A stretch of DNA of 64,000 nucleotides from Pseudomonadota bacterium (GTDB lineage: Bacteria > Pseudomonadota > Alphaproteobacteria > Azospirillales > Azospirillaceae). The stretch covers positions 1 through 64,000 of the forward strand of contig JAFAFA010000073.1 of the NCBI GenBank assembly GCA_023423695.1, written 5' to 3'. The translations under genes were made by a program, and so were the position numbers. This document shows positions 16,312 through 23,684 of this stretch, one piece after another (the first letter of the stretch is position 1; the number at the start of each line of letters is the position of its first letter). The notes beneath the pieces are model-generated. The model ran no database searches. It saw only the letters and a program-made list of their open reading frames with translations, and was not told the origin of the DNA.

Positions 16312-17646
16312 ATGCGCACCTTCAAGTTCCGCCTCTACCCGACGGCGGAACAGGATGCACGCATGCGTTCCTGGTGCGGGGCCGTGCGGGCGGTCTACAA
16401 CGCAGCCCTCCAGCAACGGCAGTGGTACGGCCGGGCAGCGGGGACCGATTGGCACCGGCGAGACTGCCGGTTCAATGCCTGCCGTCAGGGGCTGGAACTG
16501 AAGCATGCCCGAGCCGAATTCGACTGGCTGGCCGACTGCCCTGCCGACATTCTGAGCGCGGGGCTGCGCGACCTCCACAAGGCGTTCCAGAACTTCTTCG
16601 CCGGCCGCGCCCGCTACCCGTCCCCGCGGCGAAAGCACCAAAACGAGAGCTTCCAGTTCCGGGTGTTCCAGCATCGGAATTCCGACACCCGCCCCTTCTA
16701 CATGCTGGTCGTGTTCGGCCGCGACTCGGTGAAGCTGCCGAAGATCGGGCGCATCGAGTGGGTGAAGCACACCCACATCCGCGGCGAAGCGAAGACGGCA
16801 ACGGTCGTCAGGGAGGGGGATCGTTGGTTCATCTGCGTCGCCGCCGAGATTGTCCTGACGCCGCGGCCGGTCCCTGGCGGAACCATCGGGATTGACGTCG
16901 GCGTGGCGGTGCCGTTGATGACTAGCGAGGGGGAGGCGCTACCCGTTGCCCAAACACCGCCGCATCTGGAGAAGCGCCGCCGCCGGCTGCAACGGGAGCT
17001 GTCCCGCTGCCGGCGCGGATCACGACGGCGGGCAAAGCGCCGCGAGAAGCTGGCCGCCATTGCCCGGCGCATCGCCGGCCGCCGGAAGGCTCAACTGCAT
17101 CAGGTGACGACAGACCTCGCCAGCCGGTACGGCTTGGTGGCCATTGAGGACCTGAAGGTCCGGAACATGACGGCGTCGGCCGCCGGCACGGTCGAAGAAC
17201 CCGGCTGCAATGTGAAGGCCAAGGCGGGGCTGAACCGATCCCTGCTCGACGTCTCGCCCGGCCTGTTCCGCCTGCTGCTCACCTACAAGGTCACTGCCCG
17301 CGGCGGGATGGTGATGGCCGTCGATCCCCGAGATACCAGCCGCACCTGTCCCGCCTGCGGGCATGTGGATGCCGAGAACCGTCGATCCCAGGCTGAGTTC
17401 CGGTGTATCCGGTGCGGACATGAGGACAACGCGGACGTCAATGCGGCGCGCAACATTCTGCGCCGAGCGCTGGCATCCCTGTCGTCGGCGACCGTTTCGG
17501 GTCGTCGTAAGGCGCAAAGCGAACCACGAAGGCGGTCGGCAGCGCCAAAGCCCAACGTTAGCCCCTCGCGGGTCGGGCAACCGAGCGAAGGTCAACGGCA
17601 GCCAGAGGGGATGATCGTTCCAGATCAACTCCTTGTCCCTGGATGA
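16312..17646 (+). CDS. TnpB-like RuvC nuclease, candidate type V-U CRISPR effector
   Basis: A 444-residue protein beginning MRTFKFRLYPT, as TnpB/Cas12 relatives do. RuvC-I Asp195 lies in GTIGIDVGVAV, RuvC-II Glu279 in VAIEDLKVRNM, four zinc-ribbon cysteines at 346, 349, 365 and 368, and RuvC-III Asp375 in NADVNAARNIL, so catalysis should be intact. A 65-residue basic, disordered tail follows; its DNA carries repeat-complementary sequence. The stop codon abuts the first CRISPR repeat. The start at 16312 has AGGA upstream; 16282 is the alternative. No tnpA, cas1 or cas2 is nearby. It is either an RNA-guided CRISPR effector or a TnpB beside a captured array; I favour the former. Confidence 0.88.
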   Translation: MRTFKFRLYPTAEQDARMRSWCGAVRAVYNAALQQRQWYGRAAGTDWHRRDCRFNACRQGLELKHARAEFDWLADCPADILSAGLRDLHKAFQNFFAGRARYPSPRRKHQNESFQFRVFQHRNSDTRPFYMLVVFGRDSVKLPKIGRIEWVKHTHIRGEAKTATVVREGDRWFICVAAEIVLTPRPVPGGTIGIDVGVAVPLMTSEGEALPVAQTPPHLEKRRRRLQRELSRCRRGSRRRAKRREKLAAIARRIAGRRKAQLHQVTTDLASRYGLVAIEDLKVRNMTASAAGTVEEPGCNVKAKAGLNRSLLDVSPGLFRLLLTYKVTARGGMVMAVDPRDTSRTCPACGHVDAENRRSQAEFRCIRCGHEDNADVNAARNILRRALASLSSATVSGRRKAQSEPRRRSAAPKPNVSPSRVGQPSEGQRQPEGMIVPDQLLVPG

Positions 17647-17682
17647 GGTGCGGGCACCGTGGATTCGCTCGGTGACCGAAAC
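17494..17682 (+). ncRNA. Putative guide-RNA scaffold / anti-repeat overlapping the nuclease 3' end
   Basis: Within the coding tail, ACCGAGCGAA (17580-17589) is the exact complement of TTCGCTCGGT in the repeat. GTTTCGG (17494-17500) complements the repeat end CCGAAAC. Their order is right for one antiparallel duplex interrupted by an insert that can fold (GGCGC 17511-17515 with GCGCC 17542-17546; CCC-TCGC-GGG at 17563-17572). Read-through into repeat 1 would give scaffold, repeat and then spacer, like omegaRNA. Complementarity is seen; expression and processing are inferred. Confidence 0.45.
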
Positions 17683-17947
17683 CGCCGCCGTGTAGAGGCC
17701 GCCCATACCGCTGGTGCGGGCACCGTGGATTCGCTCGGTGACCGAAACCGAAGCGGCACGGCGTCTGAAGGAGACACCGGTGCGGGCACCGTGGATTCGT
17801 TCGGTGACCGAAACTGGTGCACTAGGCCGCCGGCCAACTACCGAGGTGCGGGCACCGTGGATTCGTTCGGTGACCGAAACTACGTCATCCACATCGACGA
17901 TGTATTCCGAGGGTGCGGGCACCATGGCTTCGCTCGGTAGCCGAAAC
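17647..17947 (+). CRISPR. CRISPR array, five 36-bp repeats and four spacers
   Basis: Repeats at 17647-17682, 17713-17748, 17779-17814, 17845-17880 and a degenerate one at 17912-17947 (four mismatches). Spacers are 30, 30, 30 and 31 bp and unrelated to each other. Repeats start GGTGCGGGCACC (4-bp stem, CGGG loop) and end GACCGAAAC; the GAAAC end and the degenerate last repeat both indicate rightward transcription, in line with the nuclease gene. Repeats 3 and 4 differ from 1 and 2 by one C-to-T. The first repeat begins one base after the effector stop codon. Confidence 0.93.
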
Positions 17948-18102
17948 CGCATGGGGAGGGCTGATCATTGCCGCCGAGGCACAGCCCCCTTGGATGCAGC
18001 TGCTGGGGGTAACTGAGCTGCGCGCCACTCCATCACGTCACTTGCATCCTGTTAGTTGCTTGGCGTGGCATAATATACACGCCGATAGATCAGGAGGCAT
18101 TC

Positions 18103-18573
18103 GTGTGCAAGAACGCCATGACGGTCGTCATGCTGATGCTGCTCGTCCCGTTCATGTTGTCCGGCTGCGGGGTCGCTCGCTCGAAGGAGATCAGCGCCGC
18201 AACGTCTCCAGATCAGCTGGCAAAGTTCAGGGACCGAGATCTCTGCAACCCCTGGGTTGAGGAAACAGCCGCGGTCCTGAAGGCACGCGCGGCCCGGAAC
18301 CTCGGCGACTGCACAGCCGAGCATGTCCAATGCGTGCGAACCGGCTTTTCGCCTGGGACAGATGGATACCTGCGATGCCGGACCAATATCGAGCAGCGGA
18401 AGGCCGCACAGGCGGCGCAGTCTGCTGCAGAGGCGGAAAGCTGGGCTCGGATCGGCGCGATGGGGCAGCAGATGATGCAGCCACCGCCGGCAGCGGTTCC
18501 GGTTGCGCCGACTCCAGCGATCCGGCAGCCGCTTGTCTGCAACCAATATGGGCGGCAGACGATCTGCCAATGA
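18103..18573 (+). CDS. Small exported lipoprotein
   Basis: A 156-residue protein with a lipoprotein signal (VVMLMLLVPFMLSGCG, lipobox LSGC). The mature part is helical and has several cysteines (DLCNPW, LGDCTAEHVQCV, YLRCRTN) and a proline-rich end PPPAAVPVAPTP. The start is a GTG with a perfect AGGAGG five nt upstream; TAATATACAC just before may be a -10 region. No family recognised. It may be island cargo unrelated to the CRISPR array it follows. Confidence 0.75.
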   Translation: MCKNAMTVVMLMLLVPFMLSGCGVARSKEISAATSPDQLAKFRDRDLCNPWVEETAAVLKARAARNLGDCTAEHVQCVRTGFSPGTDGYLRCRTNIEQRKAAQAAQSAAEAESWARIGAMGQQMMQPPPAAVPVAPTPAIRQPLVCNQYGRQTICQ

Positions 18574-18586
18574 AGCTCGGACGCCC

Positions 18587-20410
18587 TTACACCATGATGC
18601 GCTTGAACCGGTGTGCTCGAGTCAGCGGCTGGAGCTTCTTTCCGTCGTCGCGCGTCACCTGCGTCCGTGGTCCAATGTGACCGTTCAGCGTCGCCTGGTA
18701 GGTCTCGCGTGTCCTGGTGTTGGTCACAAGGACGCGATCGCCGGGCTGGAGTTGAGCGCCTGTGGATTGCGTCTGATCCTTGTCGCGCTTCCGAGAGACG
18801 TCTGGCTCTGGACTAGCTTCAGCACGAGGGCCGTAGGCGCTTGCTGCCCCGTCCTGGGACGAACTGCCGGCCGCCGCCATTAATTTGTCGAGGCGATTGC
18901 GTGCCGACATGTAATTACCCCGCGCAATTATCCATCGCCGCTCGAACTCAACACGCTCTTTCCTTGTCGGCGGCCGGGTTCCTGCCACATCAATTGAGCT
19001 GTCCCCATCATTGATGGGAGTCAGCAGCAGATGCAGGCTATCCAGTACATCATCCCAGTACTTTACCTCTGCCTGCGCCTTCAGCAGCTTCGGAGATTGG
19101 CTGCCTTCAAAGTCACTTCCACTTTTCCGGCGGGACGAGGGAGACGCAGGCTTAATCTTGGGCTGAGCCTTGGTCTTATGTGTGGGCCGCGCCGCTTCCT
19201 CGGCAAGCGCCGGCGCCTTCTCTTCAATACGGACGGTAGACGCCTCCTCGATAGGACGCGGAGCTGCCTCGACGCGCTCGCGCCCGCGCATCCGGGCGCC
19301 CATCCCGGTCTCGACCATGCCGCCGGGGATCTCGGCCACGGCCTCCAGCGCCACGTCGCCCGGCTTGCTGATGCGCCCCTCGCTGGCCAGCTGTGCGCCA
19401 GCCTCACCAGCGGCGCCAACCCCAGCCTGCAGCCCCATCTCGGCCAGCCCGCGGCCAACGGCGCCGCGCACCGTCTGCGGGCCGCCGGCCAGCCGCATGA
19501 TCTTGCCGGCCAGCCCGGCGGACAGACCGTCGAACAGGCCGACCGGGACGCCGCGCTTGGCGGCGAACTCACGCGCCGCGGCCATGCGCTCCGGGTCGCT
19601 CAGCCCGGCCTGGACGCTTTTTGGATCCGACAGGTCGACGCCGGCATCGCCCAGCGACTGCAGGACGGACGAAGCGTATTCGGTGGTGCCCGATGCGACG
19701 CCCTGCGCGGCGCCGAAGCCGACCGGACCGAAGAACGCGCCGAGCGAGCCGGCCGCCATGCCGGGGCCGCCCTGCCCGATGGACTCGCCCATGATCGTCA
19801 TCAGCGCGCCGGGCTGCTCGTAGAGCGCGGACAGGAACTCCGCCACCGAGCCGGCCTCGCTCATGCGGCGCACGGCGTCCTGGATCTCCTTCGGCGCGGC
19901 GATCTGCTGCTGGTAGCGCTGCTCCTCCGCGATGGTTTTCGCGGCGGTCTCGGGCGTCAGCAGTCCGGCATCGGCGGCGACACCGGCGGCGCCCTGCTTG
20001 AAGCGGGAGAAGCCGCGGCGCACCGATGCGAAGGAGGGGTTCTCCGCCGGCTTGGTGGGCTTGGCGCCGTCCTCGATCAGCACCGCATCCGACGGCAGGC
20101 TGGCGAGCGGGTCGGCGGGGCCGGATAGCAGAACCGCGTCAGCCGGCAGAAGCGACAGGGGATCAGGGGGTCTGCGCCGGGGCTCTGCCGCTCTCTGGTG
20201 CCGTAGGATCTCAAGGCCGGTGCTCAAATAGTCTGCCATCGGCATGTTGGCTGCAGCCCCTCCGACGGCGTCCGCACCAGCATCTTCCGGTACGGCAGAG
20301 CCAAGTTCGTCCTGAACCAATCCGCCGCGTGCGAAGGGTGGTGGCGCAAGAAGGTTCACAGAGCGGTTGCCCCAGGATGGATCATAGGTAAACGGCTTGA
20401 GCTGCGTCAT
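18587..20410 (-). CDS. Large phage virion-type / polyvalent-like protein
   Basis: A 607-residue protein. The N-terminus is proline/aspartate rich; residues about 195-345 form a glycine/alanine-rich amphipathic region (GQGGPGMAAGSLGAFFGPVG, then PVGLFDGLSAGLAGKIMRLA), ending in VALEAVAEIPGGMVETGMGA. This pattern is typical of phage large polyvalent or ejected internal virion proteins. The C-terminal half is charged, with a small beta domain (LQPGDRVLVTNTRTRETYQA). It shares direction with the replication genes. No protease or muramidase motif seen. Confidence 0.6.
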   Translation of the reverse strand: MTQLKPFTYDPSWGNRSVNLLAPPPFARGGLVQDELGSAVPEDAGADAVGGAAANMPMADYLSTGLEILRHQRAAEPRRRPPDPLSLLPADAVLLSGPADPLASLPSDAVLIEDGAKPTKPAENPSFASVRRGFSRFKQGAAGVAADAGLLTPETAAKTIAEEQRYQQQIAAPKEIQDAVRRMSEAGSVAEFLSALYEQPGALMTIMGESIGQGGPGMAAGSLGAFFGPVGFGAAQGVASGTTEYASSVLQSLGDAGVDLSDPKSVQAGLSDPERMAAAREFAAKRGVPVGLFDGLSAGLAGKIMRLAGGPQTVRGAVGRGLAEMGLQAGVGAAGEAGAQLASEGRISKPGDVALEAVAEIPGGMVETGMGARMRGRERVEAAPRPIEEASTVRIEEKAPALAEEAARPTHKTKAQPKIKPASPSSRRKSGSDFEGSQSPKLLKAQAEVKYWDDVLDSLHLLLTPINDGDSSIDVAGTRPPTRKERVEFERRWIIARGNYMSARNRLDKLMAAAGSSSQDGAASAYGPRAEASPEPDVSRKRDKDQTQSTGAQLQPGDRVLVTNTRTRETYQATLNGHIGPRTQVTRDDGKKLQPLTRAHRFKRIMV

Positions 20411-20425
20411 CGGGTGGTGGTTCCT

Positions 20426-20608
20426 TCAGCGGCCATTGTCGGGGATGCTGACGATGGCGGTGGCGCGGGACAGGTCGATCCCCAGCCGCGCGGCGGTGGC
20501 TTCGGGGGTCTCGCCCGGCCGGTAGATCAGGACGGCCGGCCCGGCTGGGGGTGTTGGCGGCTGAAGCGTTGACTCCAGCTTGGCGACGCGCCGCTGCATC
20601 TCACGCAT
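20426..20608 (-). CDS. Small phage-type protein with N-terminal RLE helix
   Basis: A 60-residue protein: a short coiled helix (MQRRVAKLEST), a proline linker, then a beta-alpha unit with PGETPEATAARLGIDLS. Starts with the same R-x-x-x-LE helix as the next two genes upstream (20601-20840 and 20850-21125), suggesting a small duplicated family. Function unknown. It overlaps the upstream gene by 8 bp. Confidence 0.55.
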   Translation of the reverse strand: MREMQRRVAKLESTLQPPTPPAGPAVLIYRPGETPEATAARLGIDLSRATAIVSIPDNGR

Positions 20609-20840
20609 GGGCTGTCTCCATTCGGTCGCAGGCGCGGCGCTCGATGGCGTTGATCGATGCCCGGTCTGTGGTCGTCAGGGTAGTGCGGCCGGGGGCAAAG
20701 CGCTGGAGGATGGAGCGCAGCGCGGCCCGATCATCGGTCGACATGTGGCGGACCAGGGCTTGGGCAGACTCCGCGGTGGCGCTGGCGCTGCTGGGCAGCA
20801 GCCTCTCCAGGCGCTCGATGCGATGGCGAAGGGGTGCCAT
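20601..20840 (-). CDS. Small phage-type helical protein
   Basis: A 79-residue, all-helical protein opening MAPLRHRIERLERLL, then ALVRHMSTDDRAALRSILQR and INAIERRACDRM. It is paralogous in layout to 20850-21125 (coiled N-terminus, then a helix with a D-x-x-A/ALR pattern). Likely a DNA- or protein-binding accessory of the phage module. The start is set by the conserved RIERLE helix. Confidence 0.55.
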   Translation of the reverse strand: MAPLRHRIERLERLLPSSASATAESAQALVRHMSTDDRAALRSILQRFAPGRTTLTTTDRASINAIERRACDRMETAHA

Positions 20841-20849
20841 GGTGCCCCC

Positions 20850-21125
20850 TCACCGGTCAGCACGGTAGAAGGCGCGCATGGCGGCGCGCTGCTGGTCGGC
20901 GGACAGGACGGGTCCGTCGGCCCAGACCACCTTCGCCTCCATCGCGTCGACGAAGGCCAACTCATCGTCGGTCAGCGGCTGCCGCTGCTGGCAGTGCTCG
21001 GCGATGGCATCCAGCCGGAACATCTCCTCTGCAGTCAGACCGGACAGATCGGGGGCGTTACCGCCGGCAGCCGCCTTGATGGCGCGTTCCAGCTTGGCGA
21101 TGCGGTGGTGAAGTGCGTTGGTCAT
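20850..21125 (-). CDS. Small phage-type helical protein
   Basis: A 91-residue protein, MTNALHHRIAKLERAIKAAA followed by LTAEEMFRLDAIAEHCQQRQ and LTDDELAFVDAMEAKVV. Alternating coiled and amphipathic helices; no catalytic motif. The start overlaps the stop of 21122-21592 by ATGA. It belongs to the same small RLE-helix family as its two downstream neighbours. Confidence 0.6.
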   Translation of the reverse strand: MTNALHHRIAKLERAIKAAAGGNAPDLSGLTAEEMFRLDAIAEHCQQRQPLTDDELAFVDAMEAKVVWADGPVLSADQQRAAMRAFYRADR

Positions 21126-21592
21126 GATGAGCGGGACTCCAGTTCAGCGACCCGGCGCGCCAGGTCCGTGGTTTCGAGCGTGCGGCGGAAGGTCTCGACG
21201 ACGTTGGCGAGGGATGCCGCTTCCGTGGGGGTGAGGTCGCCGGCGGCGACGGCTGCAGCCACAGCAGCCATTGCGCTGGCGGCATCGTCGGCCGTCTTCA
21301 TCGGCGGGAGGGCGAAGCGGACCGGCCGGTCCTTCCGCGGGGCGACGATGCGGTCCAAGACCAGCCGCAGGGCGGTGGTGTCGCCGTCGAGCGCGAGGTC
21401 GATGGCCTTGCGGGTGATGGCCTCGGCCTCGCCGTCCAGAAGCTGCTCCGCGGCCAGGGTGGCGCGGGCTTTGGTGCCGGGCCGCTTGCCGGCCGGGTTG
21501 CCCGACTTGCCCTTTTCGAAGGGGCGGCCACGCACCGTGCCCTGCTGCTTTTGCAGCGGGTCAGCAGCGGGATTCTTGCGGTTTGCAGCCAT
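21122..21592 (-). CDS. DUF5681-type phage protein
   Basis: A 156-residue protein. The basic N-terminus contains GRPFEKGKSGNPAGKRPGTK, the signature of DUF5681 proteins often found in phage and mobile DNA near terminase genes. The rest is helical and ends in an RRVAELESRSS coil. No large terminase follows here. It may act as a small DNA-binding or packaging-type factor. Spacing to the neighbours is 3 bp upstream and an ATGA overlap downstream. Confidence 0.7.
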   Translation of the reverse strand: MAANRKNPAADPLQKQQGTVRGRPFEKGKSGNPAGKRPGTKARATLAAEQLLDGEAEAITRKAIDLALDGDTTALRLVLDRIVAPRKDRPVRFALPPMKTADDAASAMAAVAAAVAAGDLTPTEAASLANVVETFRRTLETTDLARRVAELESRSS

Positions 21593-21594
21593 GA

Positions 21595-21840
21595 TCAGCA
21601 GCGCCCCGCGGTGGAAATGAACCGGGACCGGAGGGCGGACAGCGTGTCTGCCACGTGCTCGATCTCGGCTTCCGCGAACTCTTCAGCGACTTCGCGGCAC
21701 CAGCCGGCTTCCATGCCGGCTTCGATGTAGGCTACGACGATGCGCCGGCACTCGGCCCGGAACGCGGCTGGCGTCGGCTGGCCGGCCAGCAGCGCCAGCA
21801 GGAACAGGCTGTGGCCGTTGGGAGCGCTGGCGTCGGTCAT
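21595..21840 (-). CDS. Small hypothetical phage-type protein
   Basis: An 81-residue protein with a helix FLLALLAGQPTPAAFRAECR, then VVAYIEAGMEAGWCREVAEE and an acidic helix. The start overlaps the primase-helicase stop by ATGA, so it is coupled to replication genes. No known family. Possibly a regulator or anti-host factor; unsupported beyond position. Confidence 0.55.
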   Translation of the reverse strand: MTDASAPNGHSLFLLALLAGQPTPAAFRAECRRIVVAYIEAGMEAGWCREVAEEFAEAEIEHVADTLSALRSRFISTAGRC

Positions 21841-23684
21841 GCCGCCCTCCGATCATCGGCACCGTGAGGCGGCAGGTGGCAGAACCCGCCGAGAGCATCG
21901 TCCCGGCTCCGGTACTGGTAGGTCGCCTGATTGAACCAGAGGCCGCATTTGCCTTCCCAGTCGCCGCTGCGCTGCTTGGCGACGTTGAGGACGACGCCGG
22001 GCGTCTGTTGCAGGTCCAGCATCTCGGTTGCGGCGGAGCGGTCGCCCGCCGTCACCTTCTCGGCCAGAGCCTTGATGCGGTCCTCCGTCTTCCGGTCGCG
22101 CCAGATGCCGAGGATGTTGAAGGCGTTCGAGCCGATCTCCGACGCGCCCTTGATGTCCTCCGTCTCGGGGGCGCCGCCGCCGGTCTTGGTGTCCGCCTTC
22201 CGGGAATGGGCGACGAGGTGGGTGTGGACCCCCTTCTCAATTGTCCAGTTCACCAGTTGGAAGACCGCCTGTTCCTGACCCTGGTAGTCCTCGGAGCCGA
22301 TGCCCAGGCGCATCAGGCTGTCGATCACGAACACGTCGCAGCCATAGCGGCAGCGGGCGTATTCGAAGACCTCCAGCAGCTTCGCCACACTCGTCTTGCC
22401 GACGAGCGCGAAGCACCACAGCCACTCGTCCATCCAGCCGACGATGCGGCGGATCTCCGGCTCCGACGGGCGGTCGACGTTGCCGGCCTGCTTCACCATG
22501 CGGCGCAGGCACTGCTTCGGCATCATCTCCAGCGAGGCCAAGCAAACCTTGGCCCCCTGGGTGCCCCACGAGACGGCGGCGTGCGACAGAACCTGCGACT
22601 TGCCGTGTCCGCTCGGGCCGGTCCAGATCGACAGCTCAGCAGGGCGGAACAGCAGGCGATCGGCGACCTTGGCGAACGGCAGCCGGTATCCGGCCTCCTC
22701 GCCCCCGGTCGGCCAGAACAGCTGGACGACGTCATCGGCGAACTGGCCGGCCCGCATCAGCTCCGGCGGGTCCATGGTTGCAGCCTCGGCGAAGCAGCGG
22801 TCGATCACCGCCTTCGGGATCCCAGCCTGCCGGCAGGCGTTGGCGTCCTTCAGCGGCAGGCGGACCCGGCGGCACCGGTGGCGCCCGAGGCGGGCGACGA
22901 TCTCGGCGACGGCGGCGTCGCCCTCCTCGTCCGCGTCCAATGCGAGATAGATCACCTCGAACCGGAGGAGGCGTTCGTATTCCGCTTCAATCCAGCGCTG
23001 CTTCGCGCCCTTGCCACCGCCGAACGGGACGGACAGGGCGGGATAGCCGTAGTCCCACATGCTGGGGGCGTCGATCTCACCCTCGACGATCACCACCTCG
23101 CGGGCGTTGCGGTCGATGGCCTGCCAGCCGAACAGCACCGGCTCGCAGTCGGCTTCCACCCGCATCGCCTTCTTGTCGTCGATGTTGCGGAATTTGACGA
23201 AGGTAAGCTGGCCGTCGACCAGCGACGGAAATACGATGGTCCGCCCCTGCTCGCCGATCTGGTAGGCGGCAATGGCGCTCTCGGTCAGAAGGCGCCGGCC
23301 GATCAGGTAATCCCTCACAGCGCCCGCAGGCTTCGCGCAGGATGGCCTCTGCGGTTTCCGGTAGGATTTCCCCTGCCGCTCGAACTGAGGAGCCTCCAGG
23401 CCCAACCATGCCCGGATTTCGGCCAATGCCTCGGGCAGCTGCTGGCCCTTCACCGCGGCCCAGAGGTCGATCAGGTCTCCGCCGTCGTCCCCGCCGGCCG
23501 CGAAGTCCGACCAGACGCCGGCCTTGGCGCCGGAGACACAGACCTTGAGCGAATGCCCCGGCTCCCCTTGCACCGAGCCTGCGCACCACTCCCGGCCCTC
23601 CAGGCGGCCATTGGGCAGCAGGCGCTCGGCGACTTCTCGGGCGCGGCTTTCCAGCGCGCGCTTGATCGCGACGATGTCGCTCAT
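21837..23684 (-). CDS. Phage-type primase-helicase (TOPRIM plus DnaB-like ATPase)
   Basis: A 615-residue replication protein in the style of T7 gp4. An N-terminal DNA-binding/zinc-ribbon-like region lacking a full cysteine set is followed by a TOPRIM region (VVIVEGEIDAPSMWDYG, then YLALDADEEGDAAVAEI). The RecA-like helicase has Walker A GPSGHGKSQVL, Walker B DVFVIDSLMRLG, the H-motif HTHLVAHSRK and SEIGSNAFNILGIWR. Start 23684 overlaps the upstream gene by ATGA; the frame opens further upstream but that part is antisense-like. It drives autonomous replication of the island or satellite. Confidence 0.88.
   Translation of the reverse strand: MSDIVAIKRALESRAREVAERLLPNGRLEGREWCAGSVQGEPGHSLKVCVSGAKAGVWSDFAAGGDDGGDLIDLWAAVKGQQLPEALAEIRAWLGLEAPQFERQGKSYRKPQRPSCAKPAGAVRDYLIGRRLLTESAIAAYQIGEQGRTIVFPSLVDGQLTFVKFRNIDDKKAMRVEADCEPVLFGWQAIDRNAREVVIVEGEIDAPSMWDYGYPALSVPFGGGKGAKQRWIEAEYERLLRFEVIYLALDADEEGDAAVAEIVARLGRHRCRRVRLPLKDANACRQAGIPKAVIDRCFAEAATMDPPELMRAGQFADDVVQLFWPTGGEEAGYRLPFAKVADRLLFRPAELSIWTGPSGHGKSQVLSHAAVSWGTQGAKVCLASLEMMPKQCLRRMVKQAGNVDRPSEPEIRRIVGWMDEWLWCFALVGKTSVAKLLEVFEYARCRYGCDVFVIDSLMRLGIGSEDYQGQEQAVFQLVNWTIEKGVHTHLVAHSRKADTKTGGGAPETEDIKGASEIGSNAFNILGIWRDRKTEDRIKALAEKVTAGDRSAATEMLDLQQTPGVVLNVAKQRSGDWEGKCGLWFNQATYQYRSRDDALGGFCHLPPHGADDRRAA

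Noticed and set aside
16312..17646. Plain IS605 OrfB/TnpB of a dead transposon
   Set aside because: The catalytic residues are intact and a real CRISPR array with anti-repeat follows immediately, so a simple transposon remnant explains less; it remains the main alternative.
17659..17940. Open frames across the array encoding a repeated GAGTVDSLGDRN-type peptide
   Set aside because: They are the translation of the CRISPR repeats; no SD, and the same repetition appears in several frames on both strands.
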